NCBI RefSeq assembly: GCF_964199965.1
Contig: NZ_CAXMZT010000006.1
Coordinates: forward strand, 124,001-188,000
Length of the DNA stretch: 64,000 bases
Direction of reading: 5' to 3'
DNA from: JAFIFT01 sp020051095
Lineage (GTDB): Bacteria; Pseudomonadota; Gammaproteobacteria; Legionellales; Legionellaceae
Under the pieces are notes generated by a model. The model was given only the letters and a program-made list of their open reading frames with translations, searched no databases and was not told where the DNA came from. The position numbers and the translations under genes are program-made. This document shows, piece after piece, positions 53,966 to 63,415 of the stretch; the stretch's first letter is position 1; each line of letters begins with the position of its first letter.

Positions 53966-55474
53966 ATGCAATTTACCCTGGGTAAAGTGAAACGCGGCAT
54001 TTTTGAAGCAGTCCCTTTAATCATCGCAGGACTCCTGCTTCCTTTATCGTTTTCACCCTTTCACCTCTCCGGGTTTGCTTTCCTATCGCTTGCTTGGCTA
54101 ATTGTGCGCCTAGATAAGAAAATAAACCCATTTACCAGTGGTTTTATTTTTGGGTTGGCATTTTTTGGATTTGGTATTTCGTGGATTTATAATAGTATCC
54201 ATCAGTTTGGGCATCTCCCCCCACTTATCGCCTTTATGGTTACCTCCCTCTTTGTTGCTTATTTAGCAATCTACCCAGCCATAACGAGCTGGCTTTACCT
54301 AAAACTGAAACAACCTTTTGCCAGCCCCTTGTTTTATAGTGCCCTCTTTGCCACCTTGTGGACAATGAGTGAATGGTTACGGGGGCATTTATTCACCGGC
54401 TTTCCCTGGTTACAAGTCGGGTTTGGCCAAATTGATAGCCCGCTTGGCAAGCTTATCCCAATTATCGGTGTCTATGGCACAACGTTTCTAGTCGTCTTTA
54501 TCGGCGGCTTAGTCGCAAGCCTATTTACCTATAAAGGCCTGAAGCGAATGGGCGTGCAAATATTTCTGGTTATCTTTTTATTAGGTTTACATCAATGGCA
54601 ACCAAAACCTTGGACTACCCTGATTGATAAACCCATGAGTGTGGGGGTTGTTCAAGCAAACTTATCCATGCGAGACAAGTGGGATGAATCTTATTTTTGG
54701 CGTCTGATTAGCCACTATCAAAAAGCAATCTATCAATTGTTAGGAAAAGATTTAATTATTTTGCCTGAATCGGCTATTCCAGTCCCTGCGGAAATGATTG
54801 CCGAGGAAATGAATGCATTTGACTCAGTCACCAAGAAATTTGGATCCGCTTTATTAGTCGGTATTCCTCAAGAAGATGAACAAACTGAGCAGCAGCGATA
54901 TTACAATAGTTTGACCGTTCTTGGACAAGGTGAAGGCATCTATCGAAAGCAACAGCTCGTGCCTTTCGGAGAATATTTACCTAAACCTTTTCAATTTCTG
55001 AATCATTGGGCACCCCTTGCTAGTGCGAATATGTTGCCAGGCGATAATAAACAATCCCTGCCTCTGGCCAAAAGAAGACCATTTGCTACGCTAATCTGTT
55101 ATGAACTTGCTTATGATCATTTACTAAGAAAGCAGCTGCCGGATGCGCAATGGCTTGTCAGTATTAGTGATGACGGTTGGTTTGGGTATTCGTTAGCGCC
55201 TTTTCAACAACAACAAATGGCTCAAGTCCGCTCCTTGCAAACCGGACGCTATCAGATTATGGCCAATAACGATGGTTTATCGGCCGTGATTGATAGCATC
55301 GGAACCATCAGTGCCAGTTTACCTGCCTTTACATCCGGCATATTATCTAACCAGATATTTCCAGCAACCGGTATGACACCATGGTCCAATTGGGGAAATT
55401 GGCCAATACTGATACTTTGCCTCCTCATCATTTTCTATTCGATCACTAAAAAAGCCATCGATATCCTCAAATAA
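53966..55474 (+). CDS. lnt: Apolipoprotein N-acyltransferase
   Basis: Lnt adds the third acyl chain to outer-membrane lipoproteins at the inner membrane. The 502-residue protein has about six N-terminal membrane helices (VPLIIAGLLLPLSFSPFHL onward), a nitrilase-like periplasmic domain and a final helix. The catalytic triad is seen as Glu in LPESAIPVP, Lys in YRKQQLVPFGEY and Cys in LICYELAYD. I use the ATG at 53966, with GAGG 9 bases upstream, rather than a TTG at 53948. It lies upstream of leuS; its lipoprotein clients in this window would include BamD and LptE. Confidence 0.94.
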   Translation: MQFTLGKVKRGIFEAVPLIIAGLLLPLSFSPFHLSGFAFLSLAWLIVRLDKKINPFTSGFIFGLAFFGFGISWIYNSIHQFGHLPPLIAFMVTSLFVAYLAIYPAITSWLYLKLKQPFASPLFYSALFATLWTMSEWLRGHLFTGFPWLQVGFGQIDSPLGKLIPIIGVYGTTFLVVFIGGLVASLFTYKGLKRMGVQIFLVIFLLGLHQWQPKPWTTLIDKPMSVGVVQANLSMRDKWDESYFWRLISHYQKAIYQLLGKDLIILPESAIPVPAEMIAEEMNAFDSVTKKFGSALLVGIPQEDEQTEQQRYYNSLTVLGQGEGIYRKQQLVPFGEYLPKPFQFLNHWAPLASANMLPGDNKQSLPLAKRRPFATLICYELAYDHLLRKQLPDAQWLVSISDDGWFGYSLAPFQQQQMAQVRSLQTGRYQIMANNDGLSAVIDSIGTISASLPAFTSGILSNQIFPATGMTPWSNWGNWPILILCLLIIFYSITKKAIDILK

Positions 55475-55633
55475 GCTTGAGTCATCGCGTTATTTTTTCT
55501 CCAATAAGCCGCACCAGGTCAGGCTCTTGAGAATGTCCCTATCAAATATCGCTTTTTTTTGCAGCTAACACTTGCTGAGACATTCAAGAGGAGTTATGCT
55601 TAGCGGTCTATGTTGAACAAAACGAAAACCATT

Positions 55634-58099
55634 ATGGAACACCGTTTTAACCCGAAAGAAATTGAAGAAAAAGCCCAACAGTACTGGCAAAAAAAACAAA
55701 GCTTTAATGTCAGCGAAGATCTTAACAAGGAAAAGTTTTATTCACTATGTATGTTCCCCTATCCAAGTGGCACATTACACATGGGGCATGTTCGTAATTA
55801 CACCATCGGTGATGTGATTGCACGTTATCAACGCGCTCTTGGAAAAAATGTATTACAACCGATTGGATGGGACGCATTTGGCCTACCCGCAGAAAATGCA
55901 GCAATAAAACACGGCATACATCCTGCTGAATGGACTGCAAAAAATATTCAATCCATGAAAGCTCAGTTTCTAAGACTGGGAAATGCCTATGATTGGAAAA
56001 GGGAGTTTGCCACGTGTGATCCAGAGTATTACCGATGGGAACAATGGTTTTTTTTGAAACTGTATGAAAAGGGTTTAGTTTACAAAAAAAATTCCGTAGT
56101 TAATTGGGATCCCGTTGATAAAACGGTCCTTGCCAACGAACAAGTTGTTGACGGGCGTGGTTGGCGTTCGGGCGCTCTTGTTGAAAGGCGCGAAATTCCT
56201 CAGTGGTTCCTAAAAATCACCGCCTATGCTGACGAATTATTAGAAGGCCTAGATACGTTAGAAAATTGGCCAGAGCAAGTCAAAGCCATGCAGAGAAACT
56301 GGATTGGTCGATCGGAAGGGTGTGATATTTATTTCTCTGTGATTGAAGAACCTAAGCGGCTAAAAATTTATACCACACGAGCTGATACGCTATTTGGGGC
56401 CACCTACCTTGCTATTTCCCCCGATCATCCAATCGCAAAATTAGCTGCTGAAAAAAATACGGACGTGAAAGCATTTATCGAAAGCTGTCAGCACACAAAA
56501 ACCGCTGAAGCTGAAATCGCAACCATGGAAAAGCGCGGTATTGATTCCGGTTTTACCGCAGAGCACCCATTGACCGGCGAAAGCATCCCCGTGTGGATTG
56601 CTAACTTTGTGTTGATGCAATACGGCTCAGGGGCAGTGATGTCAGTGCCGGCTCACGATCAACGCGACTTTGAATTTGCCCAACGCTATCAACTACCCAT
56701 AAAAGAGGTTGTTAAGCCTGCTGACGGTCACCAACATGACTACACCCAGAGTGCTTATACCGATATGGGTGTTTTGGTAAATTCCAGTGACTACAGTGGC
56801 TTATCATCTCATGAGGCTATCGAGAAACTCGGTCAAGATCTCGAGAAAAAGCAACTCGGCAAAAAAACAGTGAATTATCGCTTACGTGACTGGGGCGTCT
56901 CTCGCCAACGATACTGGGGAACACCCATTCCCATGATTTACTGCGATGAATGCGGTGCTGTGCCTGTTCCTGAAGATCAATTGCCGGTGACGCTACCGGA
57001 AGATGTTAGTTTTACTGGCAGTGGTTCACCTTTAAAATCCTGCGACAGCTTTGTGCATACCCATTGTCCCCGTTGTGGTCAAGATGCTACCAGAGAAACC
57101 GATACCTTTGATACCTTTTTTGAATCCTCTTGGTACTACGCTCGATTTGCATGCAAAAGCCAAAGCAATGCCATGCTCGATGATCGCGCCAAGTATTGGA
57201 CACCTGTTGACCAATACGTCGGCGGTATCGAGCACGCCGTGATGCACTTACTTTATGCCCGATTTTTCCATAAATTGATGCGCGACCAAGAATTACTCAA
57301 CTCCGACGAACCTTTCACTGCACTACTCACACAAGGCATGGTCCTTAAAGATGGCCATAAAATGTCTAAATCGGTCGGCAACGTTGTGGATCCCAATCAT
57401 TTGATAGACCAATATGGCGCTGACACTGCTCGCCTGTTTGTGATGTTTGCATCACCACCCGAGCAATCACTGGAATGGTCTGATAGTGGCGTGGAAGGCT
57501 GTCATCGATTCTTAAAACGCTTATTTAATTTGACTATTCAATTTCATTCAGAAATTGCTGATTTAAATCAAGCAAACAAAAATCATTTTGATATGAGCGA
57601 AAAAGAGAAAGATATCAAAAAACTTCGCCAATCAATGCATCAAATCTTGAACCAAGTTTGCCAGGATTATGAGCGGTATCAATTTAATACCGTGGTATCT
57701 GGGTGTATGAAAATCTTTAATTTAATAAACGACTATGCGCAACAAGATGTGGTTGATAAAGAGGTCATTTATGAAGGGGTCAGTGTCCTTTTACGATTGC
57801 TTGCGCCAATAACACCGCATATTTGCCACCATCTATGGCAGTTATGTGAGTTTGATGGCGCTATCATAGATGCGCCTATGCCGAAAGTGGACAAATCAGC
57901 ACTAAAAAGTGATGAGGTATCCTATGTCGTCCAAGTCAATGGCAAACTTCGTGGTGAATTTTCTGCCCCGTCTGACTCGTCTGAAGAAAGCTTAATTGAA
58001 TTAGCACAACAATCTTGCGCAGATTTTATCGAAGGAAAAGTCATTCGAAAGGCGATTGTCGTTGGCCATCGCCAACTTATCAATCTGGTCGCAAACTAA
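55634..58099 (+). CDS. leuS: Leucyl-tRNA synthetase
   Basis: This class I synthetase has 821 residues. It has the HIGH-type motif TLHMGHVRNYTIGD (47-60), a CP1 editing domain (including LTGESIPVWIANFV and SVPAHDQRDFEF), the KMSKS signature HKMSKSVGN, and a C-terminal tRNA-binding domain. The start MEHRFNPKEIEEKAQQYW matches the family; an in-frame ATG at 55610 would add 8 residues. lptE, holA and nadD follow, an order common in gammaproteobacteria. A tiny overlapping ORF precedes it at 55596. Confidence 0.96.
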   Translation: MEHRFNPKEIEEKAQQYWQKKQSFNVSEDLNKEKFYSLCMFPYPSGTLHMGHVRNYTIGDVIARYQRALGKNVLQPIGWDAFGLPAENAAIKHGIHPAEWTAKNIQSMKAQFLRLGNAYDWKREFATCDPEYYRWEQWFFLKLYEKGLVYKKNSVVNWDPVDKTVLANEQVVDGRGWRSGALVERREIPQWFLKITAYADELLEGLDTLENWPEQVKAMQRNWIGRSEGCDIYFSVIEEPKRLKIYTTRADTLFGATYLAISPDHPIAKLAAEKNTDVKAFIESCQHTKTAEAEIATMEKRGIDSGFTAEHPLTGESIPVWIANFVLMQYGSGAVMSVPAHDQRDFEFAQRYQLPIKEVVKPADGHQHDYTQSAYTDMGVLVNSSDYSGLSSHEAIEKLGQDLEKKQLGKKTVNYRLRDWGVSRQRYWGTPIPMIYCDECGAVPVPEDQLPVTLPEDVSFTGSGSPLKSCDSFVHTHCPRCGQDATRETDTFDTFFESSWYYARFACKSQSNAMLDDRAKYWTPVDQYVGGIEHAVMHLLYARFFHKLMRDQELLNSDEPFTALLTQGMVLKDGHKMSKSVGNVVDPNHLIDQYGADTARLFVMFASPPEQSLEWSDSGVEGCHRFLKRLFNLTIQFHSEIADLNQANKNHFDMSEKEKDIKKLRQSMHQILNQVCQDYERYQFNTVVSGCMKIFNLINDYAQQDVVDKEVIYEGVSVLLRLLAPITPHICHHLWQLCEFDGAIIDAPMPKVDKSALKSDEVSYVVQVNGKLRGEFSAPSDSSEESLIELAQQSCADFIEGKVIRKAIVVGHRQLINLVAN

Positions 58100-58599
58100 T
58101 GAGACATGCGTGGATCATTAGTTTGTTCGCCCTACTCAGTGCTTGCGGGTTCCACTTACGGGGTTCAATCCGTATCCCTCAATCAATGATGCCGGTAGCT
58201 GTCATATCAAAAAGTGGCCACTCTCCGCTTGAAAGGCTCCTTGAAAGCAGATTACGCCTTCATGATGTGGCTGTCACGGACGACCCAGCTATTGCCAAGT
58301 ACTGGATTGTCATTTTAAATGAATATCTACGCCAAGATATTGCCGCTGTCGCAGCAAGTACAGCGCCTCGTCAATATCAATTAACATTAAAGGTTGTCTT
58401 TCAAATCCAAAAGGCGAAAGGTAAAACGAAACTTCCTCCAGAGCCAATCAAAGTGAGCGTCAACCGACTGTTGACTATTAACAATGATCGTATTTTAGGT
58501 TCCGACAGCGAAGCGGCCATATTAAAACAGGAAATGGAAGCAGATGTTGCCACACAAATTCTTGCAAAATTGGAAAACTCTCTTTACATTGATAAATAA
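58099..58599 (+). CDS. lptE: LPS-assembly lipoprotein LptE
   Basis: LptE plugs the LptD barrel that inserts LPS into the outer membrane. The 166-residue product has a signal peptide with lipobox LSAC (Cys16) followed by GFHLRG, the standard LptE start. A conserved fold follows with WIVILNEYLRQDIAAVAAS and YQLTLKVVFQI. Its ATG overlaps the leuS stop as TAATG. Position between leuS and holA is the usual one for this gene. Confidence 0.94.
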   Translation: MRHAWIISLFALLSACGFHLRGSIRIPQSMMPVAVISKSGHSPLERLLESRLRLHDVAVTDDPAIAKYWIVILNEYLRQDIAAVAASTAPRQYQLTLKVVFQIQKAKGKTKLPPEPIKVSVNRLLTINNDRILGSDSEAAILKQEMEADVATQILAKLENSLYIDK

Positions 58600-58619
58600 T
58601 TTGTTGTTTAAAGGGTTTC

Positions 58620-59660
58620 ATGTTAATTAATACGACCGCATTAAACTCACATCTTCAACAGCCGTTATTGCCGGTGTATATAATTTGTGGCAGCGAAGAC
58701 TATTTCATTCAAGATACCAAAGTGGTTATCACGAGAGCGTGGCGCCAACAGTGCCTTCAACAAGCGAATGCTGATGCGCTTGAGAAACAATCACTGGAAA
58801 TTGGCCGAGATGGCTTAAGCTGGGAATCGCTAGCTACGCAATTGCAATCGTATAGCCTCTTTGCTGAAAAGACGTTGTATCAAATCAATTATCCGAAAGG
58901 AAGTCTCGACAAAACGGCACAGCGTATTTTAATATCCTTTGCTGAATCGAACAGCACCCATGCCACAGTCATTGTCACAGGGAATCAGCTTAAACATAAA
59001 TCGTTGGCCACATTGGAAAAGCACGACCAAATCGGGTTGATCCCCGTTTGGCCTTTAAAACCCAACGAGTTTGTGCGTTGGGTTGATCATCAGTTGAAAA
59101 ATGCCTTTCCTAAAACTGCCTCCGCAGCCGCACAGCTTATCGCACGTTTCTGCCATAATAACCCCTATGCGGTTCGCCAAGTCATTGCTAAGTTAAAATT
59201 AACCCAGCCGAGTACCGCCCCTCTTAGTGAAGAGTCTATCAGCCAGCAACTTAGCAACCAATGCGAATTTCAAGTATTTGAGTTAAGTGATGCTTGTCTT
59301 GGAGGCGACACCCAGAAAGTTCTACAAATTTTGACCTATCTTCGAAGTAACCCAGCCGAGTTAAATCTCCTATTGTGGGTGATAAGCAAGGATATTCGCA
59401 CACTGGTCCAACTTCATAATCTTTGCAAGATAAAACCCTTCACCCAAGCATGCCAACAATTGAGTATTTGGCGAAATAAAACATCTCTTTACCAATCAAC
59501 CTTAAAACGGTGTGACATCGAACAGCTAAATCATCTTCTGATACACTGCCATAACGCCGATAAATTAATCAAAACCGGCCAATCAATGGTGGCACGTCAC
59601 TCCATTGAACATATGGCTTTCATATTGGCAACGGGCAAGGAACAGCTGATTCATGAATAA
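58620..59660 (+). CDS. holA: DNA polymerase III subunit delta
   Basis: HolA is the clamp-loader wrench that opens the beta clamp. The 346-residue protein has the family start QPLLPVYIICGSEDYFIQDT, where ATPase paralogs have a P-loop. The segments LKPNEFVRWVDHQLK and CHNNPYAVRQVIAKLKL and a C-terminal collar domain also fit. It follows lptE by 20 bases and overlaps the nadD start by 8 bases. Confidence 0.93.
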   Translation: MLINTTALNSHLQQPLLPVYIICGSEDYFIQDTKVVITRAWRQQCLQQANADALEKQSLEIGRDGLSWESLATQLQSYSLFAEKTLYQINYPKGSLDKTAQRILISFAESNSTHATVIVTGNQLKHKSLATLEKHDQIGLIPVWPLKPNEFVRWVDHQLKNAFPKTASAAAQLIARFCHNNPYAVRQVIAKLKLTQPSTAPLSEESISQQLSNQCEFQVFELSDACLGGDTQKVLQILTYLRSNPAELNLLLWVISKDIRTLVQLHNLCKIKPFTQACQQLSIWRNKTSLYQSTLKRCDIEQLNHLLIHCHNADKLIKTGQSMVARHSIEHMAFILATGKEQLIHE

Positions 59661-60294
59661 TATTGTCATTTTTGGTGGGACATTCGATCCCGTTCATAAT
59701 GGCCATATCGCCATGGCGGAACACGTCATTACCGATATCAAGGCAGAAAAGTGCATTTGGGTCCCTAACAAAATACCTCTATTAAAAAACCGGGCTCAAG
59801 CAAGCACACAACAACGAATTGACATGCTTGAACTTGCCATCCAACAAAGTAAGCAAAGGGAAAAGTTTTTTATTGACCACTGTGAAATAAACCGCCAAGG
59901 CCCTTCCTTCACCGTTGATACCTTACGGCACTTTCGCAACCAGTTTGGCCAGCAACAAAGCCTTAGTGCATTGATGGGTGAAGATGCGTTTGCTCAACTC
60001 AACCAATGGCATGAGTGGAAAACGATTATTCAATTAGCCCACATTATCTTAGTGACTCGACCAAAACTAGCAAGTATCTGGCCGGATGAAATCACTTCTT
60101 TCTTCAATCAACATCGTTGTGATAATGCATCGCTTCTCAACCAGCAACCTAGCGGTCTCCTCTTCCAATTAAATCTCGATATTGAAGTCTCATCCACCAT
60201 TATCCGCCAGCATTTAGCCAAGCATGCGTCCTTAAATGACGTTTGCCCCAAAGTCGTGGCAGATTATATTGTTCAAAATGGATTATACCGCTAG
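59653..60294 (+). CDS. nadD: Nicotinate-nucleotide adenylyltransferase
   Basis: NadD converts nicotinate mononucleotide and ATP to deamido-NAD in NAD synthesis. The 213-residue nucleotidyltransferase has FGGTFDPVHNGHI with the (H/T)xGH site (7-19), KIPLLK, and the C-terminal ISSTxxR-type motif (VSSTIIRQ). It is last in the lnt-leuS-lptE-holA-nadD run; rsfS (ybeB), often next, is absent here. Confidence 0.95.
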   Translation: MNNIVIFGGTFDPVHNGHIAMAEHVITDIKAEKCIWVPNKIPLLKNRAQASTQQRIDMLELAIQQSKQREKFFIDHCEINRQGPSFTVDTLRHFRNQFGQQQSLSALMGEDAFAQLNQWHEWKTIIQLAHIILVTRPKLASIWPDEITSFFNQHRCDNASLLNQQPSGLLFQLNLDIEVSSTIIRQHLAKHASLNDVCPKVVADYIVQNGLYR

Positions 60295-60338
60295 CCCCTT
60301 CTTCAGAAGCGAAAATGAAGGAACCTATTATAGAGGCC

Positions 60339-61382
60339 TCAGGCAGCAGCAACACTATTAGCAAATTGATGGATATCTTCGGCTATTGGATCCGTATGCG
60401 CATGTTTAAAAAACATATACGAACCATAAGCACTACTGCTTGCACCCAATGCAGCAGAACTGGTTGCTAAACTACCGAAAACAAGTGATTCACCTAATGC
60501 CATTCCCAGCGCGCTTAATGGGGCAGCAACACCAAACGATTCAACGGCAATTGCAATACTCAGCGAAAAGATCATCGCCCCTGCCAAAGTAATGGCAATC
60601 CCCCCAAGCGACTTTGCAACAGAATGATTTGACAGCAAATTCCCTTTATCAATACATGCTTTAATGGTTTCAGCATTGGGATTGACTAACGCGTTTGCAC
60701 AGGTCGCTTCCAAGTCAGCTAGCATATTAATCTCATCGGGTGATGTGGCTTGTTTAGCTAGTTGGTAGACTTCCTGGCGAATTTCCTGGGCATATTGGAC
60801 TACTGGTGAATCGTTTGGATAACGCTGCAGGCTATTAGATAGCAATTGATCGGTCTTCACCAACTGATCATGTGCACGCAATACCGGTGCCGCTAGACTC
60901 AGCAGATAGCTAAAATAGATCTTTGTTTCATCTTGCGCATACTGTTCTTGCTCAGGATGTTTTGCAATATAATCCAGGTATATCTTTCGAAACTCTGTAG
61001 GCATTTCATCCGTTTCAAACCCCATTAATTGGTGTAAAGCATTGGCTATCACCGAGTGGTAATAAAACTTAGCTTGGTAACTTATGTTTTCAATTTCATT
61101 GACATCTAAGCCCGTTTGACTCAGTAATTCTAGATTTAAATTACCACTTGTTAAACGATATTGTTGGGTATTTCCTTCGGCAATAGCCTGTAAGGCAATT
61201 TGCAATTCTTCGTTGGTTAAATCGCTAACGGGCATATCATAAATACAGATTGCCTGTTCTTGGTTGATGATGTTGAGTAAATGATTCTCATCGAAAAGCG
61301 CCTTAAAAAGCTTATCCTTAAATTGCGCTTCCCATATTTGCCGTCGTTTAGAAGGATAAATCGTTGTATTATAATAAGCCAT
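60339..61382 (-). CDS. Hypothetical protein with C-terminal membrane hairpin
   Basis: I do not recognise a family. The 347-residue product has a soluble helical N-terminal two-thirds (for example LTNEELQIALQAIAEGNTQQY, SLQRYPNDSPVVQYAQEIRQE). A hydrophobic, Ala/Gly/Ser-rich region of about 50 residues follows (SLGGIAITLAGAMIFSLSIAIAV, then LGMALGESLVFGS), forming a likely membrane hairpin before a 25-residue tail. There is no signal peptide. GAGGAG supports the ATG at 61382. The same layout occurs in many Legionella secreted effectors, but that link is speculative. A palindromic repeat lies upstream. Confidence 0.6.
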   Translation of the reverse strand: MAYYNTTIYPSKRRQIWEAQFKDKLFKALFDENHLLNIINQEQAICIYDMPVSDLTNEELQIALQAIAEGNTQQYRLTSGNLNLELLSQTGLDVNEIENISYQAKFYYHSVIANALHQLMGFETDEMPTEFRKIYLDYIAKHPEQEQYAQDETKIYFSYLLSLAAPVLRAHDQLVKTDQLLSNSLQRYPNDSPVVQYAQEIRQEVYQLAKQATSPDEINMLADLEATCANALVNPNAETIKACIDKGNLLSNHSVAKSLGGIAITLAGAMIFSLSIAIAVESFGVAAPLSALGMALGESLVFGSLATSSAALGASSSAYGSYMFFKHAHTDPIAEDIHQFANSVAAA

Positions 61383-61397
61383 GCCAACTCTCCTCAC

Positions 61398-61810
61398 ATG
61401 AAATTTTTAAGAAGTGTAGCAAGCAATTCTTAACATTTTATTAAGAATCTTTACGTTTTTGAAATATTCATTTTGTACCAGACAATTTATTAAAAGCACT
61501 ATCGTTGCGAGCTTTGCGAAGCAATCCAGTTCGATCTCTGAACAGAAATCTGTTCTGGATTGCTTCACGACGTTCGCAACGACGGCATTTTTTAAGAATT
61601 CTCCAGGACAAAGGAACGAGTTGTCTGTCACTTTTATGACACAACATTAAGTTTTTCTTAACATTTGCCATGTATACTATTAATTCATTCACGGCATTAT
61701 TAACTCTATTAGACCATACATATTTCATTCATAGTCGTTCTTGCTGATGAATTTTTTTAATCGTTAGTAAATGCTCTACTTAGAATATTTATGCCAAATG
61801 AAGAAGATTG
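61398..61810. other. Divergent intergenic region with palindromic repeat
   Basis: This gap of about 410 bases lies between the two unrecognised genes at 60.3 and 61.8 kb. It holds the inverted repeat at 61503-61581, a small ATTCTTAA/TTAAGAAT hairpin (61426-61448), and an AT-rich 150-base segment likely to contain the promoter of the 61.8 kb gene. No credible ORF. Confidence 0.55.
61503..61581. repeat. 79-bp imperfect palindrome, dispersed repeat (GTTGCGAGC...CAATCC type)
   Basis: CGTTGCGAGCTTTGCGAAG at 61503, continuing through CAATCCAG to 61529, pairs with CTGGATTGCTTC...GTTCGCAACG (61555-61581). The centre has its own AACAG/CTGTT palindrome. One arm recurs at 33399-33428 and a degenerate one may lie near 1395-1418. 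I recall similar GCGAAGCAATCC repeats from other bacterial intergenic regions. Confidence 0.65.
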
Positions 61811-63415
61811 ATGCCTCATAAACATAGTATCAACCAACGAATCGAAGATTTCTTGAATCTTTATTATCCTAAATTCAACCACGGTTTGTTACCACCTTTA
61901 CCATCCGAGGAAGAAATCAAGCAACGAGATGAGCAGTGGAATACAATCATGCAAGATCTGCTTGCGGTTAAGGATCTCAAAAAGCTAAATGAAATTTGCT
62001 TTTATCCTCTGGATCTTTCTAAGACTGAAATTGACGGTTATGCACAAAGCATCATTGAATACTTATCACTTTATCCTAATCAAAATGATAATTTTGACAT
62101 GATACTTGAGTTGATTGATAACGGCTTGCTAATTTCTGATGCGTCGATGATTATGTGTATTTTAAGGCAACTTATGCCATCATGGAGTGATAATGTCGTT
62201 CCACATGAAAAGCTAGAAAACCTTATGGGGAAATTAACCCTATCCCATGCCTTGAGCTTCAATCAGCTATGTGAGATTTTTAAAAAGGTACTGAAAGAAA
62301 AAACAGTGTACCCTATAAGCACCTTAAAATATAATTTACCAATCGTTTTATCGACCAAACAGAAAGCACAAAACCAGTTAGCTTTGAAGTGGTTGGACAA
62401 TGTTCAGCATAACTTGAGGTCAGTTGCGCTGGCCTATGAATTTGATCCAGACAGCTTAGTTCATCAAGATTTGCTCCCAAGGGATATGTTAGGTCATTTA
62501 TTGCCTCTTAAATCCGCTGCGAACAAACCAACGTTGACGCCCCATGCCGACTCCTATTCAGGTAGCCAAAAGGCTTCTTCGCTATTGCTTTTGTTAGCAC
62601 GAGAAAGGGATGACCAAAGTTTGTTGCATCAAGACTATCTTCCTCCCGATATGTTTAAACTGATCATGTTGGAAAAACTTGATGAAACGGTGAATGCTTA
62701 TGCAAGCTTCCTTAGAGATGCAAAGCATACATCCGTAAACGCAGATTCTATCATTAAAGAAAGTATGTCTTATTTAGAAGAAATCATCGATACAATGATA
62801 TTTTTACATGCCATCGGCGCTATTTCTATAGATAAAACAAGCGCGAGCCCTTTACTACCCCTTCTAGAGATTGCCAAAATAGACAAAAGGCTTCCATACG
62901 ATAAAATGCTAGAGGATGACACTGCGCCATCGATTTTAGATATCGTGCTTGGAAATACCTCTATTTTAATAAGCAATGTCGACCAAAAAAGATTGATTGG
63001 CAAACTTGCTCAGGCTGGTTTAAAGGTATCAGATAAAGTGTTTGCAGAAGATACTTTGAGGTCATTGCCTTTATTTTATGGTACTACTGAAGGTATGAAA
63101 CTAAATGCTGCCATACTAGGTTTGGATGCATTAGGCTTATCGATTGTTGACAATCTAAGCTGGTATGAATCGATAGTCCAACAGTTCGATTCAGATGATA
63201 AGTTAGTAAACTGGTTAAAAGAGAAAGCATATCGAAAGCAAGAAAGTCAGAAAAGCAGTGATTTATCCTCATTAAGCAATGTCCTTAATACAGGCAGGTT
63301 TTCTTTTCTTGGTCAAGCAACAAACAATCATGCCCCTACTGTGACTCGTTCACAGGAGAATGAGGACATCTCGAGCAAACCGACCTCGCATCATCAAAGA
63401 AATAATAGTCGATAA
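61811..63415 (+). CDS. Hypothetical soluble protein with internal repeats, effector-like
   Basis: I do not recognise a family. The 534-residue protein is mostly helical, with no signal peptide or membrane segment and a polar, Ser/His/Asn-rich C-terminus. It has an internal repeat of about 20 residues, DSLVHQDLLPRDMLGHLLP (near 214-232) and DQSLLHQDYLPPDMFKLIM (near 268-286), both preceded by acidic residues. Size, composition and a lone position next to palindromic repeats are like Legionella substrates of the Dot/Icm system. There is no direct evidence of secretion. Confidence 0.6.
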   Translation: MPHKHSINQRIEDFLNLYYPKFNHGLLPPLPSEEEIKQRDEQWNTIMQDLLAVKDLKKLNEICFYPLDLSKTEIDGYAQSIIEYLSLYPNQNDNFDMILELIDNGLLISDASMIMCILRQLMPSWSDNVVPHEKLENLMGKLTLSHALSFNQLCEIFKKVLKEKTVYPISTLKYNLPIVLSTKQKAQNQLALKWLDNVQHNLRSVALAYEFDPDSLVHQDLLPRDMLGHLLPLKSAANKPTLTPHADSYSGSQKASSLLLLLARERDDQSLLHQDYLPPDMFKLIMLEKLDETVNAYASFLRDAKHTSVNADSIIKESMSYLEEIIDTMIFLHAIGAISIDKTSASPLLPLLEIAKIDKRLPYDKMLEDDTAPSILDIVLGNTSILISNVDQKRLIGKLAQAGLKVSDKVFAEDTLRSLPLFYGTTEGMKLNAAILGLDALGLSIVDNLSWYESIVQQFDSDDKLVNWLKEKAYRKQESQKSSDLSSLSNVLNTGRFSFLGQATNNHAPTVTRSQENEDISSKPTSHHQRNNSR

